In this document: one piece after another, positions 1 through 12,600 of the stretch | How positions within the stretch are numbered: position 1 is the stretch's first letter | Layout of the letters: each line of letters starts with the position of its first letter | NCBI GenBank assembly: GCA_026545225.1 | Contig: CM048850.1 | Coordinates: forward strand, 2,852,001 to 2,916,000 | Length of the DNA stretch: 64,000 bases | Source of the DNA: Cornus controversa | Taxonomy: Eukaryota > Streptophyta > Magnoliopsida > Cornales > Cornaceae | Reading direction: 5' to 3' | Made by a program: the position numbers and the translations under genes | The notes under the pieces: generated by a model | The model's database searches: none | What the model saw: the letters and a program-made list of their open reading frames with translations, nothing else | Told to the model about the DNA's origin: nothing

Positions 1-3000
1 AAGAAGCCTGTGAGAAATGGCGACTAAGGTGCATATTTATATCTAAAGACCTTGATATTTCTTTGTTTAGAAACTCAAACAATTGCAGATTCTCTTGCAA
101 TTAGCTTATGATAGAATACTTTTACCCTGGTTTTGTGGCTATGGTGTATGCTTAATATAGCAGTTCTATGATCATATTGAGACTTTGTTGAGAAGTTTTA
201 ATGTTGATTTATATCAGGGGAAACCAAGCATATGCAAATGGGGATCTATCCAGAGCTGAAGATTATTACACACAAGGGGTAAAGTGTGTTTCTCAAAGTG
301 AGACATCCAGAGGCTGTCTTAGGGCTTTGATGCTGTGCTATAGCAACCGTGCAGCAACAAGGATGTCTCTTGGGAGAATAAGAGAAGCATTAGGGGACTG
401 TATGATGGCTGCTGCAATAGATCCCAACTTTCTCAAGGTGCAAGTTAGAGCTGCCAAGTAAGGTTCATCTTTTGTTAATGATGTGTTATATTTAGTTTTC
501 AGGGATTTTTGTTTTGTGCAACTGTATACATATGACATGACAATTCAAAGTTGATTCATCACCAAGGTTGTTTGTTGCATAAGAATTGGTGACGAATGTA
601 ACTCCAAAAGTGTAATTATGCTCCACTGTTTGCTCTATGCTTTATGTTATATGAATTATGATGGTAGGAGTAGTTTAACTACAAAGGATGAGCAGACATA
701 GAAGTTGGAGTTCAAATAGCAATACTCTACGGTTCTGTTCTTTATGTGAGCAATGACCCTTTACTAATTTGGAATTGTGACCCTTAACCAATTTGTGTGC
801 CATTTTCCCCTTCATGCTACCAAATAAGTGGGTTTCTTGTTGAATCTAACTTTGGTGATCTAAGCAATGCTGAGCTAACATCAATTTTCTGTTTAGTGCT
901 TCTGGTGCTTCTTTTGTGTGTATTGTAAAAATTCTAGTGCATCAAATCCAATGTACTTGTTTTAGTAGACTCTATAGCCTTAAATAAATGCTGGTTCTTT
1001 GATCAAGTTTCAAATGACTTTCTAGTCTGATCAATCTCTGACAAGTGTTTACTCTCCCATCCAAATTTTAGTCTCTTTGCTAAATAGTATGGAACAATAG
1101 AGAATGCCTTTGAACAATTCATAAAATTTAGCTATTGCACTCCTGCCGCAACATTGGGAAGTTTTGCGGAAGAAAAAGAAGAAATTAGGGTGGAAGAAAC
1201 ACTTGTATTTCAATATCACTAATCACAATCAGTGTTATCAAAGGCCCTAGGCGCACTAAGGCGCTCAAGGTCCTTTGGAGCCTAGGCGCTAGGCGCAAGA
1301 CGAGGCGCGAGCCCAAGTGAAGCGAGGCGCACAATTGAAAAATTAAATTAGTATAAATTAATTCACATCTCATAATCAATATTCTAAAAATTAATATCAA
1401 ACATGAAAAAATAATGCACCAACCATATCATTCAAGAACTCAATAGCCATAAAAACAAATCCAAACATCCAATTCCGAAAAAAATCATTCAATTTAGCAA
1501 ACCCAAGAGGCTACAGCTAATTGTCATTTAGGACATCATTCAATTTAGGGGAAAAAAAATCTGAACTGCTTAATTCAGCAAACTTCAAACAGAAACCCAA
1601 GAGGCAACAGGTAATTGTCATTTAGGACATCAAAAACGAAAAGAGAAGAGAGAGAAAATAGAGAGAGAGAAGAAGTAGACGACAAACAAAAATGAACAGA
1701 GAAGAGAGAGGAGAAGAAGAAGAACAGAGGAGAGAAGAAGAAGAAGGTGGCTTGCCTCTTGGACTTCTCTTTTATTTGTTTTTTATTTTGAAAAAACCTT
1801 CCAGAAGCAGCCAAAATTACCCTTTTTGGCTTAGGAAAAGAAATATTTAAAAGTAAAAAAAAAAGAAAAACAATCAGGCGTGACTAGGCGCGCCTGGAAA
1901 ATAATACAAGGCGCATCCTTGGCGCTCGCCCAGTGCACCTGGGTACATTACAGGCGCAAAAGTTGCGCTTGTATGCGCCTGGTGCGCCTTTGACAACACT
2001 GATTGCAATCAATCATGAACTCATAATAATTCCAATGTACAATACGATATAGAGGAAACCAAAATAAACCCTAATCAAACATTACCAAAAATAGCAAGCC
2101 TAAAAATAAGGGAAGTCCAAAAAATAAGGATATATAATGAAGTAAAATCACTTAACACCCCTATACTATATATTTTAATCATATCACCCCCTGAACTAAC
2201 CAAGAACTCCCTGAACCATAAGTCCATTTCATTACATAGCTGGTACAAAATATGTGAAAGGACTAACTTGACCTTGCTGTTTACATAAATTTAAAAGCTA
2301 AAAAAATGTATTTTTTAAATCAAGATTTTAACCTTAAATATAAGACACAATTTACACACAATGTAAAGGTAGTTTACCTCTCCGTCTTCGTCGAAGTGGC
2401 TGCTCAGAGTGGCAGCTTCCTCACACAATTCACGATGCCAGCAATGGAAACCCGTTTTCCAGTGATCATGTCCTCCTATTACAGCCACCAAATTCTCAAT
2501 TGGAGGGTGCAAATGGGTACCCATTTCGGCGGTATTAGTATTGGAATTAATAGAAGGTGCATAGCTTTAGTGCCTGTGATGGCTTTGGATCAAAATAGCA
2601 GTGGTTTTGATAGCAATAAGAAGACATCAATGCTGAATTCGAACTACTTGGTACCACGGACAAGTTGTCTTGCATCACTCGGCCTCTCACCGAGATCCTC
2701 TAGGGCCTTAACAAGAGGATTCTTGATAATATCATCAATAACTATTGAATATGCTTGTAGTGCATGGAGACAAGTCAACGAATGGCTATATACACAGCCG
2801 AATGCTCTGATGCCTTTCACTTCCCGTGCATAGCAGCACACGTTAGAAAGCAGAGCACTCTCGTGTGACTAGTCTACAACTCCACATGGTGAGACGTTCC
2901 TTTACTCGCCATCCACAAGCTTCAACAACCACCTCAAACCCAAAAAGACGAACCCAAAACCAACACCTGCAATTCACAAGACAAAAACAAGCAAAGACCA

Positions 3001-6000
3001 ACAATTGCAAATCTCAAAATCAAACCCTCTGAGATAAGGGCTTATGACAATGATGAACCATTACTATCCCCGATGACCAATTCATCCTGGAGGTGGACGA
3101 GAACGAAGAAGCCGAAACCGAGCTTGAGGAGATCCAAGAGTTTCAACGTTTTTTCGTCCATTCTATCTCTTCATCAATGTTTAGTGTTGGTTGATCTGAG
3201 GAAACTTTCCTAAACCTTATGATGTGTAGGTGCCATGCTAATCGGATGTTGAGTTTCTACACTTCAGGTGCGATCTCTGTTTGTTTGCTCCTCTGGGCTT
3301 GTCATAGCATATATACAATTCATATATAGATGCACACTTTGCTAGCAGGCTTAAAAATTGGGTTGGGTCGAGTGAAGTAGTAAATATAGTTTGATTTGGG
3401 TCGGGTAAGTAGTGAAGGGTGTTTTTGTCATTTTGAGGGGCATTTCGATCATATATAGATTATAATTTCGCACATGACACTCACTTGGTCATTTAGTGTT
3501 TGACGACAAATTAAGAGATTGGGCGTACATTGATGACATTTTGAAAACGTCATGGGGTTTTAATGAGATTTAATTAGTATAAGGGGGTGATATGATTAAA
3601 ATATATAGTATAGAGGGGTGGAGTGATTTAATCCCAAATATAAAATAAATCCTAAAATATGTCTTCTGTGCGTACGCCTAAAATATGTGACATCCTACAT
3701 TGCCTGGGGGGTGAAGATGCTGACACTTATATGTGTGGATGTCTCCTAACATTGTAGACGCATTTTGAAAATTGTGAGCACAGAGAGTGTGCAAAGAGGT
3801 TAATATCTACATAGCGGGGCGGGTGGTGACATATGGTATTAGAGCCAATCCCTAGTCGAAAGTGGGGGGAGCATGCACAAGCCCATGAGGCCACAAGGGC
3901 CAAGCCGGGTGAGAAGTTGCTGGCACTTATATGTGTGGATGCTTCCAAATAGTATAGCCGCGTTTTGAAAATCGTGAGTACGGAATGTGTGCATAACGGA
4001 CAATATTTACACAGCAGGGTGGATTGTGACAAAAAAGTATGTGTAGCACGTGGAACATGAGGCTCATCATGATCAATAGTTGTTATTGAAATGTATATAG
4101 AAGTTGAAGATGGCATAGTGGTGGTTTTAACTTTTAACTGTCACGCCCCAAAATCCAAGTCACCGAAACGTCCCCATTCCGAGCTCGAACTTCGGGTTGT
4201 GAGGTGTCACGCTTGCCCGGTTGTTATCCCGTACTTCCGAACAACCATGACAATTACTAGTCTCTTACCCTCGGTTCCAATCCGGGCCACTAAGACCATC
4301 TCTCGCGGAAGCTTAACCAGTCCACCCTAAGTCCCTACATGGGACACTTAGACTCTACTTATACCCATCTTCGGCTTAAAAGGCATAATAGCACTTATTC
4401 GTTCAACCTACCAGTTTCAGTCGGCTGATGGACTCCCCATCAGTCGGCTAAAAACTAGGAACAAGTTCGGTCGGTTGCCCAATTCACCAACCGACCGAAG
4501 ACTTCATTTCGGTTGACTGAGACCCATTTCAGTCAGCCGAAACGATGATCTTAGGACTTCAAATTTTCTCAACTCACTGGTTTCGTTCTTCTAATCAGTC
4601 GGTCGGCTATTGGGTGGTTTTAGCTGGCTGAAAGTCTCCTTTTTGGCCGGCTGAAACCCCTTGTCGGCTGGCTGAAATCTTAGGATCTCAAGGGTACCGG
4701 TCGGCTGACAAGCTAACTAGCTAGCCGAAACTCTCTAGAACCCGCTGCTTCCCTATTTTAAGTCCCAAGCATAAGCAATTATACATCCTTGACCCAATAG
4801 GACCTCATAATTCATCATTCCGTGATCTCAAACCATTTATACAATATAAATGGAATTTAAATCACCATTTCCATAATCTAACATTCATCTATTCTTTCCC
4901 AAAACCTCTATACACTCATGCAACTACTTGGACATAAAATTCATAAATGGCTTAATCATTATCCCACCAACACATGCATAAACATAAAGGAAAGATTTTC
5001 ACATAGTCCCCATATGCCATATTCTCACATACATGTACGTAATTGAAGGATTGCTCATGTATGCCTCAAATGGGGAACTTCCATTACATTTAGCCATATT
5101 CTAAGTTATACACATGCATTTGTGTAGCATATTCATCCACATGTCCTCAAAACAATAAGGTATCATACACAAAATCCAAAAATGGATTTAGTCCACATTC
5201 CGGACATGCATTCCAAAAATAACTACTAAAGTGTTTCCAAAAATCTATCTATGCTCTACACTAACTCATAATTGGGGAGACTCTGCAACCTCCTTGTCAT
5301 GCCTTGAAAAAGAGTTGTATATGCGTGGGATGAGCTCTTGCATACTTAGTAGAAATGACTAAAGCATATTTCTTAAAGTCCCGTGAATACCACATACTAT
5401 ATAATCATGTCAGATACCACATACTATATAATCATGTCAGACACAAAAATCACATGCTAACATTCATGCCATGCACCATATGCATTGTATGCATTATGCC
5501 ATGCCCCTTCCTTGTGCCACACACACACAACCAAGAATTCGGATTCCAATAAAGGTCCATCCGCTCTTCCAATCATTTTCCTTGAACACCCGAACTCCAT
5601 TGTCGGTCTATTCAATTTTATGTTCGAATTCCATTGTCGGTCCATCCGGTGTTCTTAAGCCCTCTCACATACACCCTCATAACCATGTATGTGCAATGCA
5701 TGGACAATTCATATTTTATGCTCATGCCCACATTCCTTCATATCAAGCATTCATTCATCAATAATAACATGCTTTTCAACTAATCATGCTTTTTAAAGCA
5801 TTTTAACAAACATATAATTGTCATTACCAAATATATGCACAAAACATACTTAACCTCCTACATTTGCACACAACATGTCATATAGTCACTTATAATTCCT
5901 CAAAACACATAACTACAAATTTCATGGTAAGAAATCATTCCATTTCACAACACAACATGCTTTAACTTTAAAAAATACAACTAAAGCATACATATAACCA

Positions 6001-8032
6001 ATTGGATGCTATAGGCACCCAATATACTCACACAAACCCCGAAATTCATGGTTTAAGCGTCCCTGCCTCGGTTTGGAAGAGTTTCCAAACAATTTCTCCA
6101 AATCTAACCGAACCAATTTCGCCCAAAACAACTTTTGTTTCGATTAAATGGAAGCCCTCGTCGAGGAGAACGATCTTCTCTTTTTCGGTGCCTTCTAAAT
6201 CACACTCCTTGAGGTTCAAAATCAAGAGAGAAGGGAGAGAGAGAATCGACTGCTATAGAGAGAGAAAATGAGTGGCTGAAAGTGTATCTCTTGCTATTTA
6301 TAACTCTAACTGTGCCAAATGACCAAAATGCCCCTCATCACTTAACAAACCTTCTCAACCTCCGTTTTCGATTTCAAAAACTCCTACGGTCCCGAAATCA
6401 ATTCCTCTTTTTCTTTAACATTTCAAATGGCCTAAAACCAAAAATAATAATTTTTCAAAAAATATCCGGTTTCCCGGGCCCACCCGACCAGCGCCCCACC
6501 AGCCCAAAAATCCCAAATCGAACCAAATGATCCCAAAACTTTCCTGAACCCTTAAACAAGTCCCCAAACATGTATTTCACATTTATAACATGCATATAAT
6601 CATTTAAATCACATATATAACAATAAATGAAAATAAAAAGAAAACCGGCCAAAAAGGGTCATGGTCTTAACAATCCTGCCTTGATTTGATATAGTCTTGA
6701 AGATTGTGAAACTCAAAATCAACTAAGTTTTTAGTCTATACTTCAGGTGTTTGAAATGATGCTGTACATTGGGTGCATTTATAATTCTGTTTAGAGCATT
6801 TATTTATAAAAAAAAACAAATATCTTATGTTTAGAATAATCATTACTTTTCCTTTGTATTGTTTTGATCTTTTGGTATACATTTTGTGTGCAGGGGTTGC
6901 CCCGTTCTGGTGCTTTTAATATCATAGTCTTATTTTACTTATCAAAGGAAACTTTTTATTATTATTTTTTATTTTTCTTGTAAGCAGTTTACGAAATTGA
7001 GGATTCTCTATATAATCAATGTGCTTTCTACCTTGTGGTCCTTATCATCATCATCATCCTTGCCTTAATCCCGTATGAATGGGTTGGCTACAAGACTATT
7101 ATACGCCATCTCACCTTTTATATGTAACTTTTTAAAATCACTTATAAAAAAAAATGCAACTTTTTAAACTCAAATGTAATAGCTTCATCCCACAATAATT
7201 ATGATCGCACTCTCTGTCTCTTACCTTTTATGGAAACTAATCTTGTGATGATTTGTATTTTTTGGTTTATTTTAAAATATATATGTATATATTTTTTTTA
7301 TTTACATAAATAGATTTAAGCTGTAAATATAGATATACATATATATACATGTGTGTGTTTACATATATTTACCAAATGTTGGGGTGAAATAAATAACCTA
7401 GCAATAACTATGGAAAGTGGGGTAGTGGAAATAATAAAGGACTTTAATAGGTATATGACCTACTGACTTCTCAATGGGCAAAATGGATACTCTTATATTA
7501 TATGAGAGAAATTATTTGATGATTAAATATAGAAGTAAAAGTGAGCTTTTAGTAGCTCATGTCAGTTAAGGGAAGTCGTATATAAGGAAAAGACAATATA
7601 GATTCATAGAGTGAGTTGATAGTATATTGGAGGAAAGTTGTTACAAGGCGTCGTTTTTTTGGCAGAGGCGAAAAGAAGAAATTTTGGGTGACTAAGGTAG
7701 GGGAATTTACTATAGATCTATATATGTCCGTGGATAGAAGAAAATCAAGAATTTCCATGTCAAAGTAATATGTTTCAAATTTTGATTTATTTCACAAAAT
7801 ATTAGCTTGTAAGATTACATAACTCTTCTATGTAGACGTGACCTCACTAGTCAAATTGTATTGTGTTTGTTTAGTTGTTATTTAGTTTATTTATATGTTT
7901 TCTTTCTTTGCTCCAATTTTAGTTTAGTATTATATTGTTAGAATTCTATATAGTAAGAATTAAAAATGTTCACATGATATCTCCTAGTCAACCAATCAAC
8001 ATATAGCAATTGATGTTGGCCTGCTCGTGCTT

Positions 8033-8070
<38 letters not shown>

Positions 8071-9621
8071 TGTTAGTATTCTGTTGTTTGGTATTATATG
8101 GTAATATATTTTATATATATATGGTGTCAATAAAGAAACAATCTAGGTGGTACTTTTTTATTTTTTATTTTTTTTAAAAAAAAAAACTTGGTGTTCTATT
8201 AACTCTCATAAATTTTTTTTATCATTGTTTATTGTAATCAATTACAATTTTTAAGTTGGAGATTAAAATTGATTATGTTAATCAAGTTAATGCTTTGAAT
8301 TATTTTTGATGTGATTCCTAATAAAATAAAATGTTAATTTCTAAATAGTATAAAAGGTTATACCATTTGGGGGTAAAGGAAGAGAAGTTGTGTTTTGTGA
8401 AAATGTTTGTGTTTAGCCCATGAATGGGCTTTGGTTTTGTATACTCGTATATGTATAACCGGTTGAAAATAGGAAGGGTTGTAATCCCATCGGTTGAAAA
8501 ACCGAGAACTGTTTGGAACTATAGTTGGGTTCAGCAACCCGCCGTGAAAATGACCAGAAATCCGTGGTGTATGTGTGCGGTATACATGTTAAGATCTTTA
8601 ATTTTGTCAAAAATGTTTATGATTGAATTGGTGATGTTATTTATTCTTATTTTAATTGCTTACAGTTATTTTAGTGAAACAACTGATACATTGCATTGTT
8701 TTCTTTCTTTCATTCTATCTTATTGTATATATGAGTTTAGAGTTATTTTTCTACTGGGCAGTTGTGCTCATCCCAATATTTTTCAAGCTTAGCCGGAATC
8801 AGCAATAACGAAGATTTTTTTGAACTCACTTAAGGATGTTTTTGGATATAAAGAGTTTAAGAAAAATGCTTATAAATTTCAATAATGTTTTGAAAGACTC
8901 CAGTTTTACGTTTTTAAGACAGAAATTTCATTTGTGATGTTTCCTTTATTTGAAGGATGATAGGTGGATTATTGTAACGTTTTTTTTTTGAAGTTATGAA
9001 GTTTTCCTTTGGATACTTAAAGGTTGTTTATTTAATGTATTTATTTTTAAAATCATGTCCCGAAAAATGGGGCGTGACAAATCTTCCTCTTCTTATCGGC
9101 ACATCTACGAGTCTTCCTTGTATGTGTCCATAGCATCTAACTCTAAATCTACTCTCTTATTTTTTCACTATTGTATTATAAATTTTTGAGTATTCCATGT
9201 GTGTCAAGGAGTTCCTTTGTATGTGCTTGTCATATGGATGATTTTATTTCTGTTTGAATCATGATGTAATGTAGCTAATTTTTTGTTACGATTCTACTTT
9301 TAGTTTCATGAATTCTAAGATCTCTAAAATCTCAGAGCTTTGATGAGTATCATTTGTTTACTTTACATTTTCATTCTGAATGATTGATTTGCAGATGAAT
9401 GTTATTACATATGATCAGGGTGGCACTGAGGCTCAATATTTTAGTACATGCGAATTGCTTATCGGAATGTTGTTATTTCTCTGTTTGCATTTACTTTTGG
9501 ATTGAGGTTCTTCACTTGTAAATGAAATATGTGAAAGGTTTAGAAGCTTCTTTTTCTCTACTGGCGTATTGAGTAGTTTACTGACTTTTTCTGTTAGACT
9601 ATCTAATTCTTTTATTTTCTA

Positions 9622-9652
<31 letters not shown>

Positions 9653-12600
9653 GGGTATGCTCATATGTATTATGCCAACTCAGCTACCCCATTGGGTTAA
9701 ATGAATAGACTATTTAATTTGTTAAAGGACCTATTTAATTTGTTAAAGGACTTTTAGTAATTACATCAATGCTTTAGCACTGTTAAATTGCAGCACCCGG
9801 TACCTCTAATTTGGACTGTGCTTTATGATGATAGAAAGTTGTCCCCTAACTTGTGCTTCTTTTTATTTATTGCTTTTCAGTTGTTACCTCGCCCTTGCTG
9901 AATTTGAAGATGCATCTCTACATTTCAAGAAGTGCTTGCAATCTGGTAGTGACATCTGTGTGGACCAAAAACTATTAGTAGAAGCCTCTGAGGGCCTAAT
10001 GAAGGCACAGGTATTGTAACAGGTTTTCACTAAATCATCTTGCCATTATTCTTTTTCATTTAGTGTGTATCATAATCTTTATGTAAACTGTAACACCAGT
10101 TTGATAATTGACAAAAATTAAACTATCTTAACAAATTCACAATAAATTAGTGAATGCAGTACTTGTTTGGATCTATAATGACTAGTTAAGGAAGTCATCT
10201 ATATAATTACCAACTGTATGTCCTGCTTACACAAGACTAGAGACAGATCTAACCATTGGTATTTTTACACTAAGTGGATCTTCTCGGACTCGAACCCAAA
10301 GGAGGTCCTTTATATACATTTTAAGGCTATGTTTGGCGGGGCTACCTAAAGCAAGAAGGCCTTCAATATAAACTTCTTTTACGAAGTTCTTTTTAGACTT
10401 TCTTTTGAGATGAAGATGGCATTTGGTGAAGGTTTTTGCTGGTTGCTTTTGTGGTTTTTTCAAACTACACGTGTAACAATTTCATGGCAGTAGTACACTT
10501 AATTCATGTTAAGCATTTAGTAGCTTCCAAGAAGTTTGACTGATTTGTGCAATTAGCGTTTGGAAGAATGGAAGGAGATAATATTTGGTTTAACTACTTT
10601 GAAGCCTTTAAAAAGGAGCTATGTTAATTTGTACTCGCAACTCTGAAGTTCATGCTGATGGAACATAGTTATTAACTGGAGAGCAGATGTGATATCACTT
10701 ATAATATTAGTTTTCCTTTGACCTTTATGTCATGTTTTTCTTTCTTTATTATAATGTGTATTCCTTTCTAAAAAGTTCTCCAAAAGCTTGTAGGATCCAA
10801 TTTGTTCCAATACAGTGAGCACACAACTGTTTGTGCTAAACTGACATTTAGTTCTCATAAAACATGGGGGAAGCTTGTGATGTTATGAAAAAAATAAGAT
10901 GCACAAGTTCTCAAAATTTTAGGGTAACAGATAAAATTTAAAAGTAGTCAAAATTTTCTCTCTCCCTCTCTTGACAAGTTTCATGTTTATCACTTTGGAA
11001 AACTTGTTTTTTTTTCTATTAATGCTTTTAAATGTAATGAGATTTGCTAAAGTTTGATTTAAAGTGAATTTATTAAAGTTCTGTGGAGTTATTTGTGTTT
11101 AGTCTTTTCCTGCGTAAAAACTGAATACATTTTGGTATGTCTAGTGATACTAGAACTCATTGATGTTTTTCCCCTCTCAGAAAGTGTCCAAGTGCATGAG
11201 TCAAGCTGCTGATCTTTTGCAACGAAGAACATTGGCTGATGCAAACAGTGCTTTGGAAATAATTGCTGAGGCTTTAATAATAAGCTCTTACTCAGAAAAG
11301 CTACAGGAGATGAAAGGAGTGGCTCTTCTCATGGTTTGTGCTTATATGATTTCTTACTTTAAACTTCACTTTGATTAATGCCAGCAGGCCTAATACCTAC
11401 TTGTAGTTGTTGTTAATTGACAGTGTTGGGAACAACGAACTAGGTACAGACCTAACTCTTGACATTATATGCACAAATTCTCTGCCTTGAGACTTGAATC
11501 TGCATTCTGATGCTTGCAGTTTGAGCTTTTATCTGCACCAAGAAATGGCCCTTAGAACTTCACTTTGAGCAACTTAAAAATAATTGAAAGTCAAAAGCAA
11601 ACCATATAAAGATTAGCATCTAAGTATTTGTCCTCAGATCAACTCTAACTTTTCTTCCATCTAACAGCTGGGGAAATATGAAGAGGTTATTCAGTTGTGC
11701 GAGCAGACCCTATGTTCTGCTGAGACAAACTCTCCTGCATCAGCTGCTGATGGCCACTTGGCACATCTGGATGGTTCGGTCCCCCAAGAAAACTCATCCT
11801 TCAGGCTTTGGCGGTGGCGCCTAATTGTCAAGTCTTATTTTCATTTAGGGAGGCTTGAGGAGGCTCTAGCTTTTCTGAAGAAGCAATTGGGATTAGAGTC
11901 TGTCTTGGAAAAGTAACTCCTAATCTTTACAATGCACTTTTGGAATTTTTTAATCGGTGATTCTAATCAGTCTATTTTCTATATGACTTGAATTTTATGA
12001 TGCTAATTTTACCATCCAGGTATGGAAGCAAGTCTCCTGAAGCAGCAGTTCCGTTAGTTGGCACCATACGTGAGCTATTACACCATAAGGTACGTCCTTT
12101 TCATGCTTTTATATTCTACTACTTTTATACATGTTAATTGTGGACACACTCTTCTTATCAAGGAATATATGTTTTGGTTTTTGCAACTTATGGCCTGGCC
12201 AATCATTAAAATTTTGATAAAATGGATCTATAGAGAAGTCCAAAGAATATGTATCATTACTGTTTTGGATAAATGAACAAAATAGTAATGAAGGAATTTT
12301 TATGGATGAACATTCACATGGAACGGATAATGGAGGCCTTAACTTTGTGATATATCTACTTGTATATGTATATAAATTTATGAATGATCACCAAGGAAAA
12401 AAAATTATGATGATCTGCTGAAGGGACTACAATTTATAGTTAATTAGTGGTGTTTATGCAGAAGGGATAGGGTAATAATTGGCCACTTGTTGCATCGTTC
12501 GACAGTGGCTGGGTATTTGTGGGCCTTTTTTCTTGTGTTTTTCTGAAGTTGAGTGGATGATGCCTTGGTCTACAAGGGAAGTACTTGCTAGGTGGCAGGG

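Larger units (their letters stand above)
458..9880 (+). other. 9.4-kb intron 2 of the TPR/DnaJ gene, transposon-filled
   Basis: Donor GTAAGG follows ...GCCAA and acceptor TTTTCAG precedes TTGTTACC; together they restore the AAT codon of RAANCYLALAEFEDA, so the intron call is firm. It holds, in order, a hAT-like MITE, a PIF/Harbinger-like element, a TRIM, a Tekay-like solo LTR and a second LTR in reverse. The stretches 458-1229, 6673-7830 and 9080-9880 show no gene that I recognise; they hold short AT-rich repeats, including GT and ATT microsatellites. Confidence 0.85.

Noticed and set aside
1575-1814. Minus-strand open stretch rich in F, S and L
   Set aside because: It is the complement of a purine tract inside the hAT-like MITE; composition alone keeps it open.
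3834-3848. tRNA-like word TGGTATTAGAGCCAA
   Set aside because: It is a primer-binding site of an LTR element, not a tRNA gene: no cloverleaf around it. The same holds for 26244-26257 and 60882-60899.
7549-8792. Open frames between the two LTRs of intron 2
   Set aside because: No recognisable domain; low-complexity AT-rich DNA.
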